Shown: positions 52,089 to 61,097 of the stretch, one piece after another
How the letters are laid out: every line of letters begins with the position of its first letter
Position numbering within the stretch: position 1 is the stretch's first letter
The notes under the pieces: model-generated
Databases searched by the model: none
Told to the model about the DNA's origin: nothing
The model's input: the letters and a program-made list of their open reading frames with translations, nothing else
Position numbers and translations under genes: made by a program
Source of the DNA: Blautia caecimuris
GTDB lineage: Bacteria > Bacillota > Clostridia > Lachnospirales > Lachnospiraceae
Direction: 5' to 3'
NCBI RefSeq assembly: GCF_024622975.1
Contig: NZ_JANJZT010000003.1
Coordinates: 186,001 to 250,000, forward strand
Length of the DNA: 64,000 nt

Positions 52089-54407
52089 TTGGAACGATGT
52101 GATTTTTCTTCTATTAGCACATGCCTAAAAAATCAAATCAGTGAAAGCAATCAGATGAACCAACCTGATTTTTTATACGAATTATTCGAAGATTTTATGA
52201 ATGATCCGATAAATGAAGATTTTTCTATGGATAATGGTCTGATTTGCCGCTGGATAACCGGACAAGCAAAAATCAGTCCCAAAATAACCTCATATTATGC
52301 AAAACCCAGCAATCAGAAAAAACTGGCAACAACCATTCAGCGGAACTTACTTCCCTTAATGGCAGACTGCAACATGGTTATACAGGACATTTACACGTTA
52401 TTCATACAGGACGATACTATTTCGGATACAAAAAAGCAGGAACTTGTATCTCTATATAAACCTTCTGATTCAAGGCTGTTGTTTTTAGCAAAAGTACTTT
52501 CTTTTGGTATGGAACGGCAATTTATTAAACGTGATACAAGAAATCAAAAACTGATTGCAGGAGGTGTTCTATCTCCGATTGTTCTGGATTACATTATGGA
52601 CAGCGAAGTCCCGAAACCATGCCGTCATTTTCTAGGAAGAGAAGAAGAACTGGATGAACTCCATACTTTGTTTGAAGAGAACCGACATATATTTCTTTAT
52701 GGAATTGCCGGAATTGGAAAAAGCGAGCTTGCTAAAGCCTATGCAAAGCAATACAGAAAACAGTACACCAATATTCTCTATATGGAATACACCGGTAATC
52801 TATATCAAGATATTGTAGACATGGATTTTATTGATGATCTACCAGAAATCAGTGAGCAGGAACGTTTTCAAAGACATAACCGTTTCTTACGCTCTTTGAA
52901 ATCTGATACACTGCTGATCATAGACAATTTTAATGTCACATCCACACAGGACAGTTGCCTGTCAGTCGTATTAAAATACCGTTGTCGGGTTTTATTTACA
53001 ACCAGAAGCCAACTGTCTGAATACTGTAGTTTTCAATTAAAAGAACTGAAAGATATACCCACTCTTTTTCAACTGACATCTGTATTTTATTCAGAAGCAG
53101 AGGAAAACCGGGCAATCGTAGAAAAAATCATAGAAACTGTACACTACCATACTTTTGCTGTCGAACTGGCAGCCAAACTTCTGGAAAATGGAATTTTAAC
53201 TCCAGAGCAATTATTGATAAAACTTCAAGAGGAAAAGGCTTCTCTTCATAATGAAGATAAGATTAAAGTAATGAAAGATGGTCAGAGCAAAAAAGCCACC
53301 TATTACAACCATATCCATACCCTGTTTTCGTTATACTCCTTATCACGGAAACAACAGGATATTATGTGCAATATGTGTTTTATGCCTTCATCTGGTATTT
53401 CTGCCCGTATATTTTCCAAATGGCTGGAGCTGCCTACTTTAAATGACGTGAATGATCTGATTGAGACAGGTTTTGTACAGTCAAGTCTCCGGCATACTAT
53501 TTCTCTGCATCCAATGATTCAGGAAATCGCTTTTTCTGAAACCAGCCCTTCCGTTACAAACTGTCACACCTTATTGAGTTCTCTTCAAAAAATATGTTTG
53601 ATGCACGGTGTTGAGATCAGTTATTACAAAAAATTGTTTCAAACAATAGAAAACATCATGCAGCTAATTGAAAAAGATGATATTCTCCAATACCTGTTAT
53701 TTTTAGAAAACGTCTTTCCGTATATGGAAAAATATCACTATCAAAAAGGCATGACAGAGATCATTCAAGAATTAAAGTTCCTTGTAAAAACAAATAATCA
53801 CGGAACTGCTTCTGACCGGGCGCTATTACTGGATTATCAGGCAACTCTGGAAACCAAACCACAGAAAGCCATCCAGTTAGAAAAAGAAGCGCTTACTCAA
53901 ATAAAAGAAACCTCAAAAGATAATGCCCACCTTGTTTCTAACCTTCATGCAAATCTGGGAGGACTTTATCGGATGCAAGGTCAAATAGAACTGGCAAGAG
54001 AACACATGGAAACGGGCATCTCACTATTAGAACAATATGGACTTCTTTATACTAATGACAGCATTCCTCAGATTAGCAATTACGCTGCCTTATTAACAGA
54101 AATGCAGGAACCAGAACGTGCCATGTCCTCTCTCCAGAAACTTGCACGGATTATCAAAGAATACAATTCAGACCACTGTCTGGATTATGCTCAGGTACAG
54201 GAATCCCTGGGAAATATATGCCTGATCACAGCAAATACCTCACAGGCAAAAATACATTTTAAAAAAGCCTTGAAAATTTATGCGGAAATCTGGGCAGACG
54301 AACCGGAATTGATTGAAGAAAAATATCGAGAAATTCACGAACTGTATCCGCAGGTCGGGATTGCTCTGGCAAGAAGCCTCTTACACACAAATAATAAACA
54401 AGTATAA
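52089..54407 (+). CDS. STAND/NB-ARC-like NTPase with C-terminal TPR repeats
   Basis: A 772-residue protein. The N-terminal region (1-170) is of unknown fold and starts with Cys/Ser-rich helices. The NTPase core follows: RHFLGREEELDELHTLF (about 179-195), Walker A GIAGIGKSELAKAYA (205-219), Walker B TLLIIDNF (274-281) and VLFTTRS (301-307). TPR-like helices fill about 590-765 (LHANLGGLYRMQGQIELAREHMETGISLLEQYG). The start is a TTG at 52089 with AAAGGAGGG 7 bases upstream. STAND proteins sense a ligand and switch on, in regulation or phage defence. It has its own SOS-box promoter and terminator. Confidence 0.85.
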   Translation: MERCDFSSISTCLKNQISESNQMNQPDFLYELFEDFMNDPINEDFSMDNGLICRWITGQAKISPKITSYYAKPSNQKKLATTIQRNLLPLMADCNMVIQDIYTLFIQDDTISDTKKQELVSLYKPSDSRLLFLAKVLSFGMERQFIKRDTRNQKLIAGGVLSPIVLDYIMDSEVPKPCRHFLGREEELDELHTLFEENRHIFLYGIAGIGKSELAKAYAKQYRKQYTNILYMEYTGNLYQDIVDMDFIDDLPEISEQERFQRHNRFLRSLKSDTLLIIDNFNVTSTQDSCLSVVLKYRCRVLFTTRSQLSEYCSFQLKELKDIPTLFQLTSVFYSEAEENRAIVEKIIETVHYHTFAVELAAKLLENGILTPEQLLIKLQEEKASLHNEDKIKVMKDGQSKKATYYNHIHTLFSLYSLSRKQQDIMCNMCFMPSSGISARIFSKWLELPTLNDVNDLIETGFVQSSLRHTISLHPMIQEIAFSETSPSVTNCHTLLSSLQKICLMHGVEISYYKKLFQTIENIMQLIEKDDILQYLLFLENVFPYMEKYHYQKGMTEIIQELKFLVKTNNHGTASDRALLLDYQATLETKPQKAIQLEKEALTQIKETSKDNAHLVSNLHANLGGLYRMQGQIELAREHMETGISLLEQYGLLYTNDSIPQISNYAALLTEMQEPERAMSSLQKLARIIKEYNSDHCLDYAQVQESLGNICLITANTSQAKIHFKKALKIYAEIWADEPELIEEKYREIHELYPQVGIALARSLLHTNNKQV

Positions 54408-54427
54408 TTTAAACACATCTTTCCCAA

Positions 54428-54472
54428 AAGAGTGAAGCTCATTTTACATAAATGTCTTCACTCTTATTTTTA
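54428..54472 (+). terminator. Terminator of the STAND gene
   Basis: AAGAGTGAAG (54428-54437) pairs with CTTCACTCTT (54456-54465), followed by ATTTTTAT. Confidence 0.85.
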
Positions 54473-54486
54473 TCCTCTCTTTTCTT

Positions 54487-54570
54487 CAATTTCAACTCAA
54501 TTTCAACTCAATGCCTTTTCTCTTCATTTTTCGTATGCTTATCTCACAGCAAGCAGTACCACACTGGTAC
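54487..54570. repeat. Tandem repeats and palindrome before parM (possible centromere)
   Basis: The 11-bp unit CAATTTCAACT is repeated about 2.4 times (54487-54512). GTACC-ACACT-GGTAC is an inverted repeat (54556-54570). The place, just upstream of a ParM-type gene and its small partner, fits a partition site or autoregulatory operator. Confidence 0.45.
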
Positions 54571-54611
54571 AGCCTACTGAAAAAATCAATACGAAAATGG
54601 AGGTATTTTTT

Positions 54612-55529
54612 ATGAGAGAAATCAAAAACACCAAAATCATTGCTGTAGATCATGGATACGGCAATATCAAGACTGCCAACACAGTCACACCAACAGGTAT
54701 CAAAGCCTATGAAACAGAACCTATCTTCACCGGAAACATTTTAGAATATAACGATATATTCTACCGGATTGGAGAAGGTCACAAAGAATTTATCCCAGAC
54801 AAAGCTATGGATGAAGAGTATTATCTCCTAACCCTCATGGCTGTTGCAAGAGAATTGAATATCTACTCCGTTCGTGAAGCAGATGTTCATCTGACGGCTG
54901 GACTTCCTCTGACATGGATACGGAATCAGCGTGAAAAATTCCGCTCCTACCTGCTTCAGAATCCCGAAGTTCACTATCGCTTCAACAATAAAGAGTATCA
55001 CATTCACTTTGTTGGATGCAGTCTTTATCCACAGGGGTATCCGGCTATTATAAATCAACTGGGTAATTTCAAAGGGACAAATCTTCTTGCGGATATCGGT
55101 AATGGCACTATGAACATTCTGTATATCAACAATAAGAAAGCACAGGAAAACCGATGCTGGACAGAAAAACTCGGTGTAAACCAATGCATGATTGCTGCAA
55201 AAAATGCCATCTTGGATAAATTCGGAGTCAAAATCGAGGAAGCTACTGTAGAACAGATTCTTCGATTCGGTACAGCAGATATTGCAGCTCCATATCTGGA
55301 TTGTATCACATCGGTAGCCAAGCAATATGTGGCAGATATATTCTCCACGCTTCGTAAATATGAATACAATCCCGATTTAATGCGTTTGTATGTAGTCGGC
55401 GGTGGGGGATGTCTCGTCCGTAACTTTGGAATCTATGATAATTCTCGTGTCACAATCCTTGATGATATCTGTGCCACAGCCAAAGGATATGAAAATCTGG
55501 CTTATATGAGCCTGAAAAGGGGGAAATAA
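54612..55529 (+). CDS. ParM/StbA-type actin-like segregation protein
   Basis: A 305-residue actin-like ATPase: KIIAVDHGYGNIKT (phosphate-1, about 8-21), NLLADIGNGTMNILYIN (phosphate-2) and LYVVGGGGCLVRNFG (adenosine motif). GGAGG precedes the ATG at 54612; the longer frame to 54432 is rejected because it crosses the terminator of the previous gene. It would push apart or keep copies of the element, which implies that the element exists as an extrachromosomal circle for some time. Confidence 0.9.
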   Translation: MREIKNTKIIAVDHGYGNIKTANTVTPTGIKAYETEPIFTGNILEYNDIFYRIGEGHKEFIPDKAMDEEYYLLTLMAVARELNIYSVREADVHLTAGLPLTWIRNQREKFRSYLLQNPEVHYRFNNKEYHIHFVGCSLYPQGYPAIINQLGNFKGTNLLADIGNGTMNILYINNKKAQENRCWTEKLGVNQCMIAAKNAILDKFGVKIEEATVEQILRFGTADIAAPYLDCITSVAKQYVADIFSTLRKYEYNPDLMRLYVVGGGGCLVRNFGIYDNSRVTILDDICATAKGYENLAYMSLKRGK

Positions 55530-55532
55530 GCC

Positions 55533-55919
55533 ATGTCAAATCAAATCAGAAATACGAACCTACGCTTCAATCTGGAAAAAGACCTGCAACGCAAAGCATG
55601 GGAATATTTACAATCTATGAACCGGCAGGAATTCAAATCCTACAGTCATGTAATTTCCCTCGCTTTGGTGGATTACTTTGACCGATATTATCGTATCGCC
55701 GAAGACCCTTATTTGGAAACAAGGGAACGAGAAGAACGATTTATCAATCAAATTGTAGAGGGCGTTCAACAAAATCTGAAACAATCACTTCCACTTTTTC
55801 TCTCCGGTCTGACCGTAGGTATGGTACAAATTGGAACTCCAAAACAAGCTTCCTTGACAGATTCAAAAAACTGTAATTCCGATACAGAAGATGTGGACTG
55901 GGATTTTCTCGGTGAATAA
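55533..55919 (+). CDS. Small ParR-like partner protein
   Basis: A 128-residue protein 3 bp after the ParM stop. The N-terminus (IRNTNLRFNLEKDLQRKAWEYLQSMNRQEFKSYSHVISLALVDYFDRYY) looks like a ribbon-helix-helix DNA-binding domain, and the acidic C-terminal tail (SDTEDVDWDFLGE) resembles the ParM-contacting end of ParR proteins. Identification rests on position and this general shape. Confidence 0.7.
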   Translation: MSNQIRNTNLRFNLEKDLQRKAWEYLQSMNRQEFKSYSHVISLALVDYFDRYYRIAEDPYLETREREERFINQIVEGVQQNLKQSLPLFLSGLTVGMVQIGTPKQASLTDSKNCNSDTEDVDWDFLGE

Positions 55920-55940
55920 CCGAATTTAGGAGGTGGACAC

Positions 55941-56657
55941 ATGACAGAATTTCTGACAGCCGATACAAGCCTGCCGCCCTATATGGTATTTCCCCGTTTT
56001 CTTCTGGATACGGAGCTAAATGAAACAACTAAGCTACTTTATGTAATTCTTTTGGATCGTGCAAGGCTCTCTCTTAAAAATGAAGGTTGGACAGACACAT
56101 CCGGTCATGTGTTCATCTATTTTACCATTGAAGCAATGGCAAAAGTTATGCACAAGAGTCAGATGACCATCAAAACATCTTTAACATCATTGGAGAAAAG
56201 TGAGTTGATTCTACGGAAACGGCAGGGTGTTGGACAGCCTAATCGAATTTATGTGAAATTTCCGTTAGGAACTTTCCACCATACAGACAAAATACTTTCT
56301 TTGACACAGACAGAAAACTGTCCTTCTAACAGACAGAATTCTATCACTGAGACAGACAAAAAACTGTCCACTAATAAAAAAGAAAGAGAAAAAAATAATT
56401 TATCGAAAAATGAGAGAGCAAAGAACCTCTCGCCATATGGAAAATTTCAAAATGTATTTCTTTCCGATCAGGAACTGGAAGAAATCAAACATTCCGTTAG
56501 TGACTGGAAGGAATATATTGAACGTTTATCCGGCTACATGGCTTCCACCGGAAAACAATACCGGAATCATGCAGCTACTATCATCAACTGGGCAAGGCAG
56601 GACAATCCCCTTTCCCAACAAAGAATTTATGAAAGCGAGGAATATGAAACATTATGA
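55941..56657 (+). CDS. RepA_N-type replication initiator
   Basis: A 238-residue protein with the RepA N-terminal winged-helix pattern (LPPYMVFPRFLLDTELNETTKLLYVILLDRARLSLKNEGWTDTSGHVFIYFTIEAMAKVMHKSQMTIKTSLTSLEK, about 12-87) and a DnaD-like C-terminal segment (KEYIERLSGYMASTGKQYRNHAATIINWARQD). It likely starts replication of the excised element and recruits the DnaC-like loader, whose gene overlaps by 4 bp. GGAGG precedes the ATG. Confidence 0.88.
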   Translation: MTEFLTADTSLPPYMVFPRFLLDTELNETTKLLYVILLDRARLSLKNEGWTDTSGHVFIYFTIEAMAKVMHKSQMTIKTSLTSLEKSELILRKRQGVGQPNRIYVKFPLGTFHHTDKILSLTQTENCPSNRQNSITETDKKLSTNKKEREKNNLSKNERAKNLSPYGKFQNVFLSDQELEEIKHSVSDWKEYIERLSGYMASTGKQYRNHAATIINWARQDNPLSQQRIYESEEYETL

Positions 56658-57487
56658 CAAAATTTATAGAAGAACCAAACATCTTGAAACCAAACAGACA
56701 ACTTCAATCTGATGAATATTTTAATGAAAAAGATCAGCTGATTTACTGTTCCAAATGCCATACTCCCAGACAGAGCAGGCACATGTTACAAGGTAAAATC
56801 TTCCTTCCCTCTATTCTTTGTAAATGCCAAAGAGAAATTTATGAGCAGGAAGAAGCGCAAAGAACACTCCGAGAAAAACAGTTTGAAATCGAACATCTGA
56901 AAGCCAGCGGTCTACAGGATAAAGCATTATATGACTATACCTTTGATAAGGATAACGGAATGAACACAGAAATGAAACTGGCACACAATTATGTAGACAA
57001 CTGGGAAAAAATGAAATCCAACTCCTCAGGTCTTCTTCTTTGGGGAGATGTTGGTACCGGAAAATCTTTCTTTGCCGGATGCATCGCCAATGCTCTTCTT
57101 GAAAAAGGAGTGCCAGTTCTTATGACGAATTTTTCCCGGATTCTGAACACACTTACCGGGATGCACTTTGAAGACAGAAATCAGTTCATTGACAGCTTAA
57201 ATCGATATAGTCTGCTGATTATTGATGATCTTGGGATTGAACGTAATTCAGAATTTGCACTGGAACAGGTATTCAACGTAATCGACAGCCGTTATCGAAG
57301 TAAAAAACCACTCATTGTAACAACGAATCTTACCTTGCAAGAACTGAACACTCCTTCCGATTTACCACACAAAAGAATTTATGACCGTATTTTAGAAAGA
57401 TGTGTTCCTGTTCGTATCAATAACCGTAACATTCGTCAGGAAAATGCTTCTGCAAATCTACAGGAAGCTAAAAAAATCCTGTTGTGA
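56654..57487 (+). CDS. DnaC-like helicase loader ATPase
   Basis: A 277-residue AAA+ ATPase. It has an N-terminal zinc-binding segment (YCSKCHTPRQSRHML to LPSILCKCQ), Walker A WGDVGTGKSFFAGCIANALLEKG (about 130-152), Walker B LLIIDDLGIERNSEFALEQ, a sensor-1 Asn in LIVTTNL and an Arg finger-type IYDRILERCVPV. It loads helicase for replication of the element, together with the RepA_N protein. Confidence 0.93.
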   Translation: MTKFIEEPNILKPNRQLQSDEYFNEKDQLIYCSKCHTPRQSRHMLQGKIFLPSILCKCQREIYEQEEAQRTLREKQFEIEHLKASGLQDKALYDYTFDKDNGMNTEMKLAHNYVDNWEKMKSNSSGLLLWGDVGTGKSFFAGCIANALLEKGVPVLMTNFSRILNTLTGMHFEDRNQFIDSLNRYSLLIIDDLGIERNSEFALEQVFNVIDSRYRSKKPLIVTTNLTLQELNTPSDLPHKRIYDRILERCVPVRINNRNIRQENASANLQEAKKILL

Positions 57488-57677
57488 TACCTGTTCGTGC
57501 CAAAAGCAGACAAAACACCGTTGCACAACTATCACAATCAACCGACAGTAGTGCTATTCTCTCGAACTATTTTTCAAGTGAAATGTACTACTGTCAATCC
57601 ATCAAAACATTAGTACCAGATAGAAAAAAATCAAAACTAAAAACGCCCGGATACGGGCATAAAAGGAGGTGCCAAAT

Positions 57678-57899
57678 ATGGCAGATAACAAAACAATGAC
57701 AACTGAAGAAAAAGCACTTTTACAGGCAAGACACCGTCAGGAAGAAGCCGAAGCAAGAAATCGAAAAAAAGAGCGTAATGCCAGAACACGCAGATTGATT
57801 CAAGAAGGAGCAATTCTGGAAAACGTTGCTCCCCATATCAAAGAAATGGATTTAGATACTCTAAAACAGGAACTGATAATCCGACTAAGAGGATTGTAA
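57678..57899 (+). CDS. DUF3847 family small protein
   Basis: A 73-residue charged helical protein (TTEEKALLQARHRQEEAEARNRKKERNARTRRLIQEGAILENVAPHIKEMDLDTLKQELI). I recognise DUF3847, usual next to MobA/MobL relaxases in Firmicutes elements. The ATG at 57678 has AGGAGGTGCC upstream. It may be a relaxosome accessory protein, given the oriT directly after it. Confidence 0.82.
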   Translation: MADNKTMTTEEKALLQARHRQEEAEARNRKKERNARTRRLIQEGAILENVAPHIKEMDLDTLKQELIIRLRGL

Positions 57900-57920
57900 A
57901 CCAAGAATTTATACTCCCGA

Positions 57921-57960
57921 AGGGCGCACTTACTCACCACCCGATAAATCGGGCGGTGGT
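57921..57960 (-). other. oriT: Origin of transfer (oriT), RSF1010/pIP501-like
   Basis: On the minus strand the inverted repeat ACCACC-G-CCCGA / TCGGG-TGGT (57936-57960) is followed 4 bases later by TAAGTGCGCCCT (57921-57932). This matches the nick region of MOBQ plasmids such as RSF1010 and pIP501 as I recall it. It sits just before the MobA/MobL gene, so the relaxase should nick here. Confidence 0.85.
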
Positions 57961-58040
57961 ATCCTTCCCGTTGGTCAGGCTCGTGCGCTCTGCCGAGGGC
58001 TATCCGCTGTTGCAAGCAACATCGAAAGGAGGTGCCAGAT

Positions 58041-59750
58041 ATGGCAATTTATCATATGCAAGCTAAAGTCGTCAGTCGTGGTTCCGGGCGGTCTGCTGTC
58101 GCAGCCTCTGCTTATATGAGCTGCAGTCGGATGTATAATGATTATGATGGCATCCAGCATGACTATACCCGAAAACATGGACTGATTTATCAGGAAGTAA
58201 TGCTTCCACCGATGGCTCCGGCTGAATGGAAAGACCGAGAACAGCTTTGGAATGCTGTAGAAGCTGCTGAAAAAACAAAGGACAGCAGACTGGCAAGAGA
58301 ATTTGTTGTAGCACTTCCTGTCGAATTAAACAAGGACAGTCATATTTCTCTTCTTCAGAACTTTATTCAAGAAAACTTTGTAGATATGGGCATGTGTACC
58401 GATTTCGCCATTCATGATACCGACGGACACAATCCACACGCTCATATTCTACTTACTGTCCGTCCATTAAATGAAAACGGAACATGGCAATATAAAACTG
58501 AAAAAGAATATCTTTGTGTAAAAAACGGAGAAGAAAAAGGATTTACTGCTTCTGAATATAAAGAAGCACAGAAAGACGGATGGGAAAAGCAGTACCGCTA
58601 TAAAGCAGGAAAGAAAAAAATCTATCTTACTCCATCCGCCGCTCAGGAGCAAGGCTATGAACGTATTGATAAACATCCAAAAAGTACCCGGTATGGCAGA
58701 CAAAATCCCATTTCTGAACAATGGAATAGCGATGAACAACTCTGTGTCTGGAGAGCAAATTGGGCGGATTTTACAAACAAGATGCTTGCTCAAAATCAAA
58801 TCAAAGCCTCTATTGATCACCGCAGCTTTTCCGCACAGGGAATCACAGAGCAGCCTACTATTCATGAAGGTTATATTGCTCAGGATATGGAAAAGAAAGG
58901 CATGGTTGCAGAACGTTGCGAAATCAATCGTCAGATTCGTGCAGACAATAAATTACTCAGAGAATTAAAAGCCCAAGTTGCTAAACTGGCTCAAGCCATT
59001 GAAAAATCTATTCCTGCAATCGCCGAGACATTGGAAGCAATCCGAAACCATATGATTTTTACACAATATCATTTGCTTCATAATGAAATGCAAAAAGAGG
59101 TAATTCACGACTGGATGTACAATCTCAAACCGATTTTAAGCAAATACAACACCGTAAAGAAAAAACTGAAAGACAAAGCTGCTGAGAAAAAAACATTGAA
59201 TTTACAGAAAGATAAAACCAGTTTCTTAAATCCAATCCAGCATATAAAATTAAATCAGCAGATTACAACTGTAACAGAAGAAATCGAGGAACTGAAATCC
59301 GCTAAAGAGCAACTATTATTTCAGGCAGAGTGTTCCACCGATAAAGATATGGTTAAACTCTCTGACAGATACAATCAGATGATGAAAAATCTGGAAACTC
59401 TGGATTCTCAGGATGCCACCCTCAAAGAACAGCTTGAAAAAGATGCCTCAGCTTTCCGAGAAGAACGATTTTGTCCTAAATCAGACCAATATACAGAATT
59501 ACTGGATGCCAGGATCCAGATTCGATCTGATTTTCGGGATAAATTGATTAAACAACTCAAAGGTGCCTTTGGTAAATATTATGACTATCACCGCCGTGAT
59601 TTTGCATCCAACAAAGTAGATTATCTGAACGCAGAAGACCCAAACCTCTTTTCCCGCCGCTCATGGGAACTTGAGTATCAGAAAAAGCAGGAAATGCGAA
59701 GAAAACAACCTGTTCGCTCCAAGAAAAAATCACGTGATATGGAATTGTAG
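58041..59750 (+). CDS. MobA/MobL-type (MOBQ) relaxase
   Basis: A 569-residue relaxase. The N-terminal domain has the candidate catalytic Tyr25 in AASAYMS and the metal-binding H-x-x-H-x-H motif HNPHAHILLTVRPL (His130, His133, His135). A long coiled-coil, Lys/Glu-rich C-terminal half follows. AGGAGGTGCC precedes the ATG at 58041. It nicks oriT and leads the strand into a recipient using the conjugation machinery of another element, since no type IV secretion or coupling protein genes are seen here. Confidence 0.93.
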   Translation: MAIYHMQAKVVSRGSGRSAVAASAYMSCSRMYNDYDGIQHDYTRKHGLIYQEVMLPPMAPAEWKDREQLWNAVEAAEKTKDSRLAREFVVALPVELNKDSHISLLQNFIQENFVDMGMCTDFAIHDTDGHNPHAHILLTVRPLNENGTWQYKTEKEYLCVKNGEEKGFTASEYKEAQKDGWEKQYRYKAGKKKIYLTPSAAQEQGYERIDKHPKSTRYGRQNPISEQWNSDEQLCVWRANWADFTNKMLAQNQIKASIDHRSFSAQGITEQPTIHEGYIAQDMEKKGMVAERCEINRQIRADNKLLRELKAQVAKLAQAIEKSIPAIAETLEAIRNHMIFTQYHLLHNEMQKEVIHDWMYNLKPILSKYNTVKKKLKDKAAEKKTLNLQKDKTSFLNPIQHIKLNQQITTVTEEIEELKSAKEQLLFQAECSTDKDMVKLSDRYNQMMKNLETLDSQDATLKEQLEKDASAFREERFCPKSDQYTELLDARIQIRSDFRDKLIKQLKGAFGKYYDYHRRDFASNKVDYLNAEDPNLFSRRSWELEYQKKQEMRRKQPVRSKKKSRDMEL

Positions 59751-59762
59751 TTATCTTTAAAA

Positions 59763-59797
59763 GGCGTATGGGAGCCAATCAAACCCATACGCCCTTT
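59763..59797 (+). terminator. Terminator of the relaxase gene
   Basis: GGCGTATGGG (59763-59772) pairs with CCCATACGCC (59784-59793), followed by CTTTATATTT. Confidence 0.82.
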
Positions 59798-59900
59798 ATA
59801 TTTCCATTTTCAATTCTATAAACAACAATTTACTTAGTTCTCTATTAATGACTAAACTTTGATCAAAACACCATATTCATTAAGCATAATTGTAGATAAT

Positions 59901-60953
59901 CTATTGTGGTTGTACTAAAATAATATTTTCTGCTTGTAAATCCTCTCGAACAAATAACTCAGGTGTTGTTTCTTCTGGAATTCCCTCCAGCATTAAAGCT
60001 GCCTTTGCTTGATTAAAAGCTGATTTCAAATTTTTCCCAAAACCTATTGAGGAATAAAACTGCGAAGCAAATACAAGTGCAGCTTCATCACCTATAGATG
60101 TGTTCATTCCAATTGCGGCATCAACATGTTCTACAATATGTTTTGCTTGAATTGCAGAGAAACACGCATTGAAGAAAATCAATCGCACCTTATCTGAAAG
60201 CGTCATGATTATCTGTGCCATTGCCTCTTTAGTAACTAATTTACTCTGTCCATTCACGTTTTCAAAAGCTAAATCCCCATTAGAAGCACCATGCCCACTA
60301 AAATGAATAATATCAGGGTTCACTTCGTTAATTGCCTGTAAAAGATCCGATGTTCGCACTGCCCATCTTGTTTCGAATCTGATAGTGTCTCTATAATCTG
60401 ATTTTCTAATCATTTCTTGTATTGCCCGAGATTCCGCATCTAATCTTAATGATTGGGTATCTATAGGATTTGATGCCAAGAATAGGACAGTTATAATTTC
60501 TGGGATTTTTTGTAAATTCTCAATCTGGCTCTGCATTTCACTTTGTCTCTGCTCATGAACTTGAACCGTCCTATTTAATTCTGAAATCTGACGTTGAGTT
60601 TTTTTCTGCATTTCTGCTTCCTCTTTCATTCGTTGCTCATGCGCCTTCTCTTCTTCTCGTTCAACCTTCTTCTGTTCATCCGATAATTCTTTTTCCAATT
60701 TTGAACTCTTTTTTTCTATATATGCAATTTTCTTTTCTGCTGCTGTTATCTCTTTTTCTGCTCTGTTTATATCATTCATTTTTGACTTAATTGTAGTTAC
60801 ATTCTTCGTTCTTGTTATTGCAGCATTTGCATTATCAATCTTAATTCTTGCTTTTGCAATTTTATCCTTTTCCTTAGCTTTATCAGAAACTAACTTAACA
60901 CTCTCTTCTCTCTTCCTTATGATATTTTTTCTATATGTATCTATAAGAGCCAT
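59901..60953 (-). CDS. CHAT-domain (caspase-like) protein with N-terminal coiled coil
   Basis: A 350-residue protein. Residues 1-150 are a long charged coiled coil (Lys/Glu-rich heptads, ending QSEMQSQIENLQ). Residues about 152-350 are a CHAT peptidase domain with the catalytic dyad His221 in IIHFSGHGASNGDLAF and Cys264 in LIFFNACFSA. GGAGG precedes the ATG at 60953; the longer frame is rejected. CHAT proteases are executioners in several bacterial defence and cell-death systems. Here it is cargo on a mobilizable element, with its own promoter. The coiled coil may sense or assemble; the trigger and target are unknown. Confidence 0.85.
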   Translation of the reverse strand: MALIDTYRKNIIRKREESVKLVSDKAKEKDKIAKARIKIDNANAAITRTKNVTTIKSKMNDINRAEKEITAAEKKIAYIEKKSSKLEKELSDEQKKVEREEEKAHEQRMKEEAEMQKKTQRQISELNRTVQVHEQRQSEMQSQIENLQKIPEIITVLFLASNPIDTQSLRLDAESRAIQEMIRKSDYRDTIRFETRWAVRTSDLLQAINEVNPDIIHFSGHGASNGDLAFENVNGQSKLVTKEAMAQIIMTLSDKVRLIFFNACFSAIQAKHIVEHVDAAIGMNTSIGDEAALVFASQFYSSIGFGKNLKSAFNQAKAALMLEGIPEETTPELFVREDLQAENIILVQPQ

Positions 60954-61015
60954 ATATACCTCCATATATTGAAGTCTCACCAACTCGTAAAACCTAATTT
61001 TTTCTCTCTAATGTA

Positions 61016-61043
61016 ATTATACATCACTTTTCCACATAGTAAA
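61016..61043 (-). promoter_or_regulatory. Promoter of the CHAT gene
   Basis: TTTACT (61038-61043) and TATAAT (61016-61021) are spaced by 16 bp. Confidence 0.6.
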
Positions 61044-61073
61044 GAAAAAGCAAGTCATTTTTCAGACTTGCTT
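61041..61073 (-). terminator. Terminator of the ABC permease gene
   Basis: On the minus strand AAGCAAGTC pairs with GACTTGCTT, followed by TTTCTTT. It lies between the permease and the CHAT promoter. Confidence 0.78.
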
Positions 61074-61097
61074 TCCACTACATTCCCTACTTAATCT

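Noticed and set aside
54487-54570. CRISPR-like repeats
   Set aside because: Only about 2.4 copies of an 11-bp tandem unit with no spacers; better read as partition or origin repeats.
54432-54611. 60-codon N-terminal extension of ParM
   Set aside because: It starts inside the terminator of the STAND gene and spans the repeat region; the inner ATG has GGAGG at good spacing and begins the actin fold.
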